64,000 nucleotides of DNA from Paenibacillus taichungensis (lineage in GTDB: Bacteria; Bacillota; Bacilli; Paenibacillales; Paenibacillaceae): positions 1 through 64,000 of the forward strand of contig NZ_QEVW01000006.1 in NCBI RefSeq assembly GCF_003287275.1, written 5' to 3'. Positions within the stretch are counted from its first letter, which is position 1. Every line of letters starts with the position of its first letter. Below the pieces are notes generated by a model. The model was not told where the DNA came from and searched no databases. It saw only the letters and a list, made by a program, of their open reading frames with translations. Of this stretch, positions 18,554 through 28,300 are shown in pieces. The translations under genes and the position numbers were made by a program.

Positions 18554-21151
18554 TTATCTTGAATCTACAGGTTCTTCCTTTGGAAGCTTGGTCAGATCGT
18601 ATCCATAGCCTTGTTCAGCCAGACGAATACGTTGTCCCTGGAACTGGTCATATACCGCCAAACGATACGAGCCTCCACGCAGTTTCTCGAAGAAGCTGTC
18701 TTCTACACTCCAAGTGAGTGTTTGATTCGTTCCCGCTTTCAGATCGGTTCCCAAGACTAACTCTTTCTCATATGTTTTACCTGCTTGATCGGTAAGAGCC
18801 AGAATCAATTTATGTTCATTCTCGCCCATCTCGATCTCTTCATTGCGGGATAGGCTATAATTCATCTCTACCTGCACAGATGAGCTTCCCGCCAGATATG
18901 CACGTACACTACTAGCAGAGAGCGTATATGGATAGAGATCAATATTGTTCAGCGTCCCTTGAACACTGATCGAAGTTGGTGGCACTTCGAATGCTAGAGC
19001 ATTCACATAGGCTGTGGCTTCCCCTTCACCGATGACAAACTTGCTATCTGCTATGCCTTCACCCACAACCAACCGCATATCCGAGAATGTGACTGACTTC
19101 GGAACCTTAGCCCAGAATGTAACAATTGATTTCTGGCCTGGCCCGGGTGAACGCTCGGATTGTTTTGCAGTTGCTCTGTAATATTGACCGTCCGATGTTT
19201 TGAAGTAACCCACCAGTTTGCCAAGCCCACTTTGACGCAACGATTTGTTTGTCATTTCAAATTCGGTATATACGATATCCGAAGATGTTCCTGGGTAACG
19301 GATCGTTCTACGCACACCCATTTCAGTCTCTTTATCCGCAGCACCCATTGTATATGTCTTGCCTGTTCCTACGTAGGATACAGGTTGAATCAATCCCGAC
19401 GTATTTAACGTGATCCACTCATTTGTTTCTTCTTCACTAACTTTTTCGATCAAACTTACTTCCAAACGTCCCATACGAAGCTCAGAAGGAATTTTGGTCA
19501 ACAGATAAGCCTCGGTCGTCATGCCCGCTCCAAGCAGTTTTCCGCTTTGCGTATAGATTAACTTCTTATCTCCATCAATTTGAGCCGAATCAATGGTGAA
19601 CATTGCTTCTAGCTCTGGGAGCTGTACCGTTTTGCTGCCGGCATTACGGATCGTTACTTTTGCAGCCACAATGTCACTATCTGCCCAAGGTAAACGCTGT
19701 AACGATCCTAACGAAACACCAAACGTTCCTTTACTATTCTTAATGACCGTCTCTGTTGTCAAACCGTCTCCAGTAGATACAGATTGCGGAATCGCATATA
19801 CGCCTACAGGATAGGAGAACACAAAACTACTTGTACTCGTGGGAGTCGTCGACTCAGTGCTTTCGGTCTTATCTACAGGACTCATCGCGTACAGCTTAAT
19901 TTTGCTTGTGTCCCCATCACCTTGTAAGGTCGCGTTGAGTTTAATCGTTTTAATATCTCCCGGATTAAGCTTTAATGCATCTAATGCTTTGGTTTCAATC
20001 GGATAAATTGTTCCGTCAGCAGTTCGTACTTCAAATGTATATGTTGGTACTTTAACAGCTTTCTTGCCTTCGTTCTTAAGCACATATTGCATATTCAGAT
20101 CATATTCACCGTCATCAATACGAACCTTTGCTGACTCAAGCAATGTAGATAATCGCTGTCCCTCAACAGATATGATATTCGGTTGATTCGCAGCCACCTC
20201 TACGTTCGTTGCTTTGCTTGCCTCAGGCAGCTGCAAGGCAGCAACAGGTAAGACCGTTTTCTCTTCACCCTGCTCTTCCACCAGCAACAGTTCAGACTTT
20301 TGCAGCTTCACCGAAGTCGGTAGAGATGCCATCAGACTCAGAGCTTTATTGGCCTGTGCCTGAATGCTAACGCTTGTACTATCCTTGTCTGGCGTCAACG
20401 GATAATTCGTACCACTTGGTGTACGCAAAATCCATTTGATATTCGGATTTTCAAGCAATTTGTAACTAATATTGTTTAAATTCACACCTATTTTGACATA
20501 CTGATTCTTATCTTCACCTGGAAACACTTTAATACCAGACACTTTCACCTTCACGGCAGAGTCGCTCAAACGTACCGTCTTAGGTTTGCCTACAGGCGTT
20601 GTAATGCTATAGGATGCGGGTACATTAAACTTACCCAGCGTACGTTCATAGTTAGATTGACTGAAATCCCACTTCACGATGAGGAAGTTTAGATCACTCA
20701 GCTTCACTTCGCGACCAACCTTCATGACATAAGTCAGATCTACAGTTGATCCAGGTGAGACTGTTTTCTTCTCCTGATCTTTCGCAATCAGTTTGGGCGA
20801 GAATAGCGTTCCACCCTTAGTCTTCACCTTGCTCCAGTAATCCAGCATCATCATCGGGGTACTGTCATTGTTATTGTATGATAGCGTATACGTAACAATG
20901 TTTCCATCATCTTGAGATAAGATGTTCACATCCGTTAATCTCACGGAGCTATGTGCGGTTACTTTGACGGGAGACAAGTTACTCAGTGTATGTACGACTT
21001 TGTTCGTTGATGTTGTTTTCTTTGATACATTGCTATTTGAAATGGTGGCAGACGTTTTATTCGTTGTGCTCGCTGCCATCGCAATGCCAGCGGTTGAACT
21101 GATCAACAAAGCACTTGCGAGCAAGCTCACAAACATTTTCCTTTTATCCAC
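18554..21151 (-). CDS. Secreted multi-module beta-sandwich protein, function unknown
   Basis: About 865 residues from a GTG at 21151, seven bases after GGGAGG; an in-frame ATG at 21166 overlaps that site. A signal peptide (VDKRKMF, then a hydrophobic core) ends near AMAAST. The mature part consists of about five or six related modules of 120-140 residues. Each has a line of the type ..YTLSYNNN.., ..GVNLNNISY.., ..MQYVLKNEGKKA.., ..VTIRNAGSKT.. or ..EFEMTNKS.., followed by a short turn and a strand. This resembles DUF4352-like or CARDB-like beta-sandwiches, but I cannot assign a family. There are no SLH domains, no C-terminal anchor and no catalytic motif. Its place between two SLH genes suggests a cell-surface role. 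Confidence 0.8.
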   Translation of the reverse strand: MDKRKMFVSLLASALLISSTAGIAMAASTTNKTSATISNSNVSKKTTSTNKVVHTLSNLSPVKVTAHSSVRLTDVNILSQDDGNIVTYTLSYNNNDSTPMMMLDYWSKVKTKGGTLFSPKLIAKDQEKKTVSPGSTVDLTYVMKVGREVKLSDLNFLIVKWDFSQSNYERTLGKFNVPASYSITTPVGKPKTVRLSDSAVKVKVSGIKVFPGEDKNQYVKIGVNLNNISYKLLENPNIKWILRTPSGTNYPLTPDKDSTSVSIQAQANKALSLMASLPTSVKLQKSELLLVEEQGEEKTVLPVAALQLPEASKATNVEVAANQPNIISVEGQRLSTLLESAKVRIDDGEYDLNMQYVLKNEGKKAVKVPTYTFEVRTADGTIYPIETKALDALKLNPGDIKTIKLNATLQGDGDTSKIKLYAMSPVDKTESTESTTPTSTSSFVFSYPVGVYAIPQSVSTGDGLTTETVIKNSKGTFGVSLGSLQRLPWADSDIVAAKVTIRNAGSKTVQLPELEAMFTIDSAQIDGDKKLIYTQSGKLLGAGMTTEAYLLTKIPSELRMGRLEVSLIEKVSEEETNEWITLNTSGLIQPVSYVGTGKTYTMGAADKETEMGVRRTIRYPGTSSDIVYTEFEMTNKSLRQSGLGKLVGYFKTSDGQYYRATAKQSERSPGPGQKSIVTFWAKVPKSVTFSDMRLVVGEGIADSKFVIGEGEATAYVNALAFEVPPTSISVQGTLNNIDLYPYTLSASSVRAYLAGSSSVQVEMNYSLSRNEEIEMGENEHKLILALTDQAGKTYEKELVLGTDLKAGTNQTLTWSVEDSFFEKLRGGSYRLAVYDQFQGQRIRLAEQGYGYDLTKLPKEEPVDSR

Positions 21152-21278
21152 TTTCAAACCTCCCATAACTTGCTTGTTGCATTTATAGTATAAACGTTTA
21201 AAAGGTGAAAAAAGTTACGATGTTGTTGGTTTTCAGTATAACTTTGGCTGACTAAATATCAGCTATTGGATTAAGTAT

Positions 21279-21315
21279 AAAAAAAGGAGCTAGAGAAAAT
21301 TCTCTAGCTCCTTTT
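21279..21315 (-). terminator. Intrinsic terminator of the S-layer protein gene
   Basis: Perfect 15-bp stem (AAAGGAGCTAGAGAA and its complement) with a two-base loop and T7 on the minus strand, 12 bp after the stop at 21327. Confidence 0.93.
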
Positions 21316-21326
21316 AGGAAAATGGA

Positions 21327-24266
21327 TTATTGAGTTCTAACTGCACCTTTAGCTGTGATTACATTACCTTGAGTATCTTGGATATACTTAGCGTTATCCT
21401 TGATTTCAATGGAGTAACCATTTGCACTACCTTTAGCGTCAACAATCTCAACGATAAAGTGAGCAGGTGTAGTGCCTGCTGCATCAACTACTGTAACCAC
21501 TCTGTAGAAGAAGTCAGTTTGGCTAGTAAATGCAGGTACTTCTTTATTGTCTGACAAGCGAGTTACGATAAGATCTTGAGCATACAAACCAACAAGAGCT
21601 GTAGTTTTGTCCAAGTTCTCTGTTACATTTACTGTAGCACTGTAAGTGGAACCAGTAACTGTTGTAGCATAAACATTTTGGTTAGCTGCAACTTCAGGCT
21701 TAACTTCATCTTTGATGCCAGAAGAAATTACAATTGCAGTTGAGCTGTTGAATGCAATTTCATTTTGAGCAGCACCGATGAACTTAGTACCATCAAATTG
21801 TACAGACAAACCTGCTGGAGAGTAAACATCACGATCTAGTTTAATTTTTACTGTGTCTGTATCATTAGCAACAACGTCAGTTACACCATAACCAGCTACA
21901 GTAACTGTATTTTTGTTAACAACACGAGAAACAGATTGATTCAATTTAACTTCAATTTCACGTTTACCTGTAAGGGAAGCAGTATTTCCTGCATCGTTAT
22001 AGTCTTCAAGGCTGATATAACGATAGTCTGCAAGATTCAATACCGTGTTAAATCCAGCAAGGTAGTTACCTGCTACGTCTTTAACACCTTGTACTCTGAC
22101 TTTTGTAAGCAGAGTAGAAGATACATCTTGACCACCGATAGTTACAGGCAATTCAATTACAACTGCTTTACCATCTTGTGTTACTGACAGATAAGCATCG
22201 CTAGGCAAACCAATTTCTTTGTTATCAAAAGTCAAAGAGTAATTTGCACGATTCAACAAGGATTCTGGATCCATTTTTTCGTCAAATACGATAACCGCAC
22301 GACGATTGTTGTCAGAAACATTGAAGGAAACTGAAGCAACTTTAGGAGCTGTAGTATCACCAACATTAAATGTAGTAGTGTAATCCAGCATTACATTACC
22401 TAGAACAGTCGCGTCTTTAACACCAGCAATATTCAAAGTGTTAGTACCTTCTGGAAGATCCGAGAAGAAATTAACCAACAGAATGTTTTTAGTCGAAGAA
22501 TCTTTGAAAGTTACACTGGAGATTTGACGAACTTTACCGTCTTTATCTTTAACAGTGATCAATTTCACGAAATCTTGACTAGCAAGTGGCTTGCTAAATG
22601 TCAAAGCTACTTGGTTTTTAGTTCCAGTTGTTACACGTGCATCCAGAACTTGTGGACGCTCTGTATCAATTTCAGCTTTAACCAGTTTGGACGTTTGAGT
22701 AATTTCGTTACCAGAGAAGTCTTTTACTTTCTCTACGAAAATTGTAGTTTCGTAAGAAGGAAGAGCTTTATCAGTATCGAAGTAGAACTCGTATTTGTTA
22801 GCAGACAATCTAACTACGCTGCTAGGAGTGATTTTGGAATCGCCACGTTTGTGGTAAACGTTAGCTTTGTCCAGTGTAGAGTCATCGATATCTTCACTGA
22901 ATGTAACAGTCAGTTTTTCCAAAGTTGCAGTAGCTTCTGCGATTGTTGGAGCAGTAGTATCTTCAACAACAGAGAATTTGTGGTCGGATTTCAATGATTT
23001 GAAACCTGCGAAATCTTCAACACCAGTTACTGTCAGAGTGTGTTCACCAACACTCAGTGCAGAGCTAGATTTCAGAATCACTTCACGACCTTCAACATTT
23101 GGAGAGCTGTAGAAACCTTGGCCATCAACTTGGAAGTTGTTTGTGTAAGATTGTTTTACAGGTTCGCTGAAAATGATTTTGATTGCTTTAGTTCCCAAAC
23201 CAGTTACACTTACAACTTCAGGAAGCTTATTGTCTACCGGAGTAAATTCAACATTGCTTGCTTCAATTGTTCTAGCACCAGCTTTAACGCCAGTAACTGT
23301 CACAGTGTATTTTTGTTGGTTTTTGAAAGATTGATCTTGATCCAAAGTCAGAACTACTTCATTTGCGGAAGCGCTCAGTACTGCGGATTTAACAGTCAGA
23401 TTAGCATTCAATCTGTAGTTATCTTTCAATTCTGCAGTAGCTTTATCAACTTTACCGTCAAATTTGACAGTTACTTCTTTCAAGTTGTCTGCAGATACGG
23501 ATTGCAATTTTGTCGCTTCAGTTACTACATAAGTAACTTTCTCAGTGAACTCTTTATCTTTGTAAGTGAATTTCACTTCAGTTTCTTTGTTAGCTTCGAG
23601 AGCTTTATCCAAAGTTACTTTAACGGATTCACCGTCGCTGATTTTGAAAGTAACAACTTTACCAGCTTCGCTTACTTCATAAGAAGCAACTTTCAAGCTT
23701 TGAGCTTGATCAATTGCGTAAGCTGCGCCTACAAGCAATTGACGGGAAGCGTTGGATTGGAAGTTCAAGCTAGTGTCAAGCAAACCAGCGTTGATTGCTG
23801 CTTGAACATAACCTTTAGCCCATGCTGTTGCAGTGTTGTTAGTTTCAGTTGGAACTTCGAGGTCCAAAGCGATAGTCAGAACTTTCGCCATTTCTTCGAT
23901 TGTTACTTTACCGTTGAAGTCAAAGATTTTCTTTTCAACGTTTTTACCTTCCATGATGCCTGCAGCTGTTACTGCTTCGATGTAAGGAGCAGCCCAGTTT
24001 TTAGCATTGTAGTTTTTATCGTTGTAAGAATATACACCAGTAATTTCTTTCAGGCCAAGCAATTTAGTGATAACTTTTGCGAACTCAGCGCGAGTCATCT
24101 CTTTATCCAAACCAGCTGTTCCATCTGGGTAACCAGTGAAAACACCTTTAGCTTTCAATGCATCAAACTGTTGTTGTGGCGAAACTGCTGTATCACCGAA
24201 TGCTACAGATGCAAACATTGAGAATGCCATTGCTGTAGACAATGCTACGGATAAAATTTTCTTCAT
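21327..24266 (-). CDS. S-layer protein with N-terminal SLH domains
   Basis: 979 residues from the ATG at 24266 (MKKILSVALS), which has GGAGG 12 bases upstream; in-frame ATGs at 24338 and 24440 are alternatives. The signal peptide ends near VAFGD. Three SLH domains follow (about 30-195): the first has MTRAEFAKVITKLLGL, the second has TIEE in place of the TRAE motif, and the third is degenerate. The rest is a chain of Ig-like Big_5/S-layer modules with motifs VTFSEDIDDSTL, ALTFSKPL and VIFDEKMDPESL. The protein is rich in Lys, Thr and Val and has no Cys. Together with a strong promoter and a long leader, this points to the major S-layer protein. Confidence 0.88.
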   Translation of the reverse strand: MKKILSVALSTAMAFSMFASVAFGDTAVSPQQQFDALKAKGVFTGYPDGTAGLDKEMTRAEFAKVITKLLGLKEITGVYSYNDKNYNAKNWAAPYIEAVTAAGIMEGKNVEKKIFDFNGKVTIEEMAKVLTIALDLEVPTETNNTATAWAKGYVQAAINAGLLDTSLNFQSNASRQLLVGAAYAIDQAQSLKVASYEVSEAGKVVTFKISDGESVKVTLDKALEANKETEVKFTYKDKEFTEKVTYVVTEATKLQSVSADNLKEVTVKFDGKVDKATAELKDNYRLNANLTVKSAVLSASANEVVLTLDQDQSFKNQQKYTVTVTGVKAGARTIEASNVEFTPVDNKLPEVVSVTGLGTKAIKIIFSEPVKQSYTNNFQVDGQGFYSSPNVEGREVILKSSSALSVGEHTLTVTGVEDFAGFKSLKSDHKFSVVEDTTAPTIAEATATLEKLTVTFSEDIDDSTLDKANVYHKRGDSKITPSSVVRLSANKYEFYFDTDKALPSYETTIFVEKVKDFSGNEITQTSKLVKAEIDTERPQVLDARVTTGTKNQVALTFSKPLASQDFVKLITVKDKDGKVRQISSVTFKDSSTKNILLVNFFSDLPEGTNTLNIAGVKDATVLGNVMLDYTTTFNVGDTTAPKVASVSFNVSDNNRRAVIVFDEKMDPESLLNRANYSLTFDNKEIGLPSDAYLSVTQDGKAVVIELPVTIGGQDVSSTLLTKVRVQGVKDVAGNYLAGFNTVLNLADYRYISLEDYNDAGNTASLTGKREIEVKLNQSVSRVVNKNTVTVAGYGVTDVVANDTDTVKIKLDRDVYSPAGLSVQFDGTKFIGAAQNEIAFNSSTAIVISSGIKDEVKPEVAANQNVYATTVTGSTYSATVNVTENLDKTTALVGLYAQDLIVTRLSDNKEVPAFTSQTDFFYRVVTVVDAAGTTPAHFIVEIVDAKGSANGYSIEIKDNAKYIQDTQGNVITAKGAVRTQ

Positions 24267-24476
24267 AACCTTTTTTTCTCCTCCTTGGGCGTTCATAACA
24301 TTGGAATTTTCTTTAATAGGGTCGCTCGTGTTCCTCATTCTATTGTCGCACCCCCTTTCCAGAGTCATGAGCAAGTTAATATAAATGATGTCTGTGAGCA
24401 TATCACAGAAACTTGTAAACGAGAATAATGATAGATCCATACGAAAATAGAGTAGTTTCCTAATCCTACCTTACGT

Positions 24477-24505
24477 ATTATACAATGGGTCTTCCTTGCC
24501 GTAAA
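24477..24505 (-). promoter_or_regulatory. Strong sigma-A promoter of the S-layer gene
   Basis: Minus-strand TTTACG, 17 bp, TATAAT (consensus -10). It lies about 210 bases upstream of the S-layer start, giving a leader of about 200 nt. The rest of the gap to 24797 is AT-rich with no gene. Confidence 0.7.
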
Positions 24506-24797
24506 GCAATTTTTTCTAATAAATAGACAAGATTCTTCACGAGGTCAATCTTGGTAAGTTGCCCAATGTTTTCGACTCTACATCTTAAACGCAGCAGATT
24601 TCAAAAAGTTGCGGATTCAGCAAAAAAAGTTTTGAACTTATTTATGTATTGATGCAGTGCGGGTAAATACGAGGTTCAAAACCTTTAAACCACCAACGAT
24701 GGAGCAGTCTGCATGAGATTATGCTGTGTCTGGATTGATGGGGACGTTTATTTATACCCGATAACTTGCTTCATGAAGCGACAAATTCTTCTAAATA

Positions 24798-24834
24798 CAA
24801 AATAAATAAAAGGCATTCCATATGGAATGCCTTT
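24798..24834 (-). terminator. Intrinsic terminator
   Basis: Perfect 12-bp palindromic stem around CATATG (AAAGGCATTCCA and its complement), followed by a TTTATTTATTTT tail on the minus strand. It ends the small gene at 24857. Confidence 0.88.
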
Positions 24835-24856
24835 CGTAATGCTCTGGTTCTATATC

Positions 24857-25198
24857 TTAGCGAATTTTCATCGCAAGATCAATAATTTGAGCACGCATAT
24901 TCGGATCACTGTTCAATCTCAGATACATGTCGTCAATGGGTTGTCTATTTTCCCGGTATGTCTTTTCATGCTTCATCGTGGTATGAGACCATTCAATTAA
25001 GTCATTCTCAGCCAGAACCAAATTGTTATACGCATCATGGAAGCCAGTCGCCTTGACAAGCCCTTCCATCACTTCTTGGGAAACTTCCTGCGTTTTACGT
25101 GTATCTTCTATTTTCTTCTCCAGAATGACTGCTTGTTTCTCGAACTGTGTCTTTGCCTTCATGTAGCCCAGCTGGGCTTTCGAATAAATCGGTTTCAT
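24857..25198 (-). CDS. Small helical protein of unknown function
   Basis: 113 residues, apparently all helical and highly charged. QFEKQAVILEKKIEDTRKTQ (about 18-37) has coiled-coil character. No signal peptide, membrane segment or recognised motif is present, so it is probably cytoplasmic. It stands alone between two SLH genes, with its own terminator. The length, good codon coherence and ribosome-site-like GAGGGTGAAG before the ATG support a real gene. I cannot suggest a function. Confidence 0.7.
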   Translation of the reverse strand: MKPIYSKAQLGYMKAKTQFEKQAVILEKKIEDTRKTQEVSQEVMEGLVKATGFHDAYNNLVLAENDLIEWSHTTMKHEKTYRENRQPIDDMYLRLNSDPNMRAQIIDLAMKIR

Positions 25199-25327
25199 TA
25201 GCTAACTTCACCCTCTAGATCATTGTGTATTTACCGCTATTGTATCTTAATCTCTAGCAAATTACAAAAATAGATATTGGTAAAAAACAGATTTCTTCTA
25301 TTATAAAAGTGTTCTTTACCAGTTGAT

Positions 25328-25365
25328 AAAAAGACCTGTCCCTTTAGTCCAAGGGACAGGTCTTT
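25328..25365 (-). terminator. Intrinsic terminator of the 1322-residue SLH gene
   Basis: 15-bp minus-strand stem (AAAGACCTGTCCCTT and its complement) with a six-base loop and T5, about 27 bp after the stop at 25392. Confidence 0.92.
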
Positions 25366-25391
25366 CAGAATTAAATAGTTTTCTATACAGA

Positions 25392-28300
25392 TTAGCTCAA
25401 ATTTTTAGGGAATAGCTTCGTGCTCTTCTTAAGTAATTCAACTGCAATTTTGGCAGCTTCTGCACGAGTCATATTACCCTTTGGATTGAACTGATACTGA
25501 GCCTTGGTTGCACCAGGCACCGTGACCGGGCTTCCTTCCATAATTTTCGCTTTGGTTATCGCGAGCACAGCAGGACGAGCATAGAATTCAATAGAGCCTG
25601 AGTCCAGGAATGACTTTCCAAGCGTTGCAGCTAGCTTACTGTCGTTCGTTGCCAATTTGGAGTTCATTGCACGAGCAATCATAACGGCTGCCTGTTCACG
25701 AGTAATTGGCATTTCCGGTTGGAAATATCCATCACTCAACCCCGTAACGATACCTGCCCGAGCAGCTGTCTCAATAGCTTCGTAGGTCCAACGATCGGAC
25801 TTGGTACTGATCGATACGTCTTGGAACGTTTGTTGGTTCGCATAATTCAACGGAATATCCAGACCTCTAACGAGTAACGTTGCAAATTCTCCACGAGTTG
25901 TCTGATCATCTGCACCAAAAGAACTTGCTCTCAAAGGATTCATAATTCCTTTGGAATACAAAGCATTAAGCAAATTACGAGCCCATGGGTGGTTTGTAAT
26001 ATCAGGATAACTTCTGCTCAATTTCATTACTTTGTAGTATCCGAATTCATCAAATGGTACCGTAATGGTGTGTCCTTTTGTATCAACAACTCCCCCGATA
26101 GGAATCCACTTGCCTACATTGGTTTTATCTGAGTATCTGAAAACAGTAATGGTAGAACCTACATCGTCTACAATCGATGGATCATAAGCGATCGTCAGGC
26201 TACCTCTTTGGGATGGAGTTAGGACTCTCTCAGCAGCATATTGCGTGAAGTTCCCTTCCAGACTGTAAGGAGCCAAACCATTGGTCCCTGCGCTATAGCC
26301 ACTTTCTCCTTTATCTCCTAGTTCACCAACGCCACCGTGAATCCAGTAAATATCTGAGATTGGCGTAAAGTTGCTTGTATTAAGTGTTGAACTGAACAAA
26401 CCCGTAAGTTCGGGCGATACAGCAATGAAACTTTGCGCATTTTCACTACCTTCATCCGGAGATCCGATCCAGTTACCGTAGTCATTTTTTCTCTCTACAA
26501 TCCCTTTATCCGAATCAGCAATTCCGAACAAAATCTTGTTATCTGGGTAGAACTTGGTCATATTCCTTACTGTTGTGGATTGCAGAACCGTTCCCTTCGG
26601 AAGTGAAAGCTGCAGCTCCTTATTAAATACAGTGTATTTATTGGCCACTTTCGGAGCCATGTATTGCGTATCTGTTGTAATTGTAGATGTGTAGAATACA
26701 TTAACAGTGTCATTAATTGTCCCGCCGGGACGGGTAATTTGAATCTTGATTGCGTTATTTTTGTCCGGTTTCAGTCCTACGTAGTCCAGTATAAAACGAT
26801 TGTTAGAATCCGTACGTTTAACCGCAGGCTGCTTATCAATAACAACCTGAGTAGCCCCTTCTGCCTCAATATCGAATCTTACAAAGTTTTTATTAACAAC
26901 AATCTTATCTCCTACGGTTGGCTGAGGAGCAAGAATACGATAAGAGGAAGGCTCGCGTACAATCTCCAGTCGTTGTGTTGTTCTGGCACCTGTTCTATTA
27001 ATAAGTTCAAGTGTATATACGTGCGTTCCAGGTGCATCAAATTTCAGGTTCTGAATCCTTACGAAGAACTGATTTTCATTACCCACAAAATCGAATGTAG
27101 GCATTCCGTTTTCGCCTAATTTATTCGTTTGTAGTACACGATCAGTAGCTTGTGTATGGGTAAACACTAGTTTGGAGCCAAAATAAACGTTAGCAATTTG
27201 TGCTCCACCGCCATTGATCACAAGATCATAATTTTCTTCACTTGTTACATATTTATCTTCTTTGAATGCAAATTCAGGCGTAACCGCGAAGATTTTCTTC
27301 AGTTCGTCCTGTGTATAACTGGTTAGAGCCTTATCAATAAAAGGTTGTCTGGAATCCTTAGGAACCAGCGTAGGCATAAAGGTTGTAACTGTTGATTGGT
27401 TCGTATCAATAACATTAATTCTAAGCGTTGTTGTTATGGTTGTAGGCTGTTTGTTGGCATCTTCATCGATTGCACGAATCACAATCGTGTTCTCACCATA
27501 TACAATTGGTCCTTCTTTCAGCACTTTTAATTTAATAGAAAAATCTCCATCGCTGTTCGGGAAGCCTGGTGTAACCTGTGTATATTCAGTATCTTTAAGC
27601 ACCTTACCATTAACTACAAGCTCAGGTTTAAAGTCATTACCTAAGGTCTTGAAGCCGATGAACTTACCTTTAACAGACATGGTCTGTTCCGTACTCTTCG
27701 AATCAAAACTATACGTCTGTCCATCTTGCAAATTCTCTACATAGATCGAACTAACGGATGAATAAGAAATCTTGACTACTTTGGGCAAGTCGGTTGGTTT
27801 ACCGAAATAAAAACGAATTTGTTGTTCTCCAGGAATGAAACCTGAGATTTTATATATCTGTTGCGTACCTTCTAGTTTCATGTCACCAGTTGTTGGTACT
27901 GCATCGATTTTCAGTTTTGTAGTTCCTGTAGGTAAATATTCACCAAAAAGAGTTGCTGCATTAATATCTTTGCTGGATTCAACCATAATGAAGAATGTAT
28001 CGCTTTTCACTCTTGATCCATCCAGTTTTGTTTTGGACTCTACCTGGCCACTTTTGTAATCCGGAAGATAGTACATATTCAAGATATCTTGGGAACCTGG
28101 AGAATATACGTATCCACCAGTAAAACCTGTGCTGAAGTTACCATAAGTGAGACTGATTTTCACTTCTTGATTCTTCTTGACATCAGCCCCCCCTTCTTCT
28201 AACTCCATTTTAAAAGGTGTGTCCACTACAAAATCCACAAGTCGATATTCCAAACTAATCCCATCTGCTCCTGCGATTGCTGTTGATTTGGTAACGTGAA

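Noticed and set aside
23040..24221. Plus-strand ORF of 393 codons opposite the S-layer gene
   Set aside because: Antisense shadow of a highly biased coding sequence; no ribosome site and an implausible composition rich in Phe, Ser and Cys.
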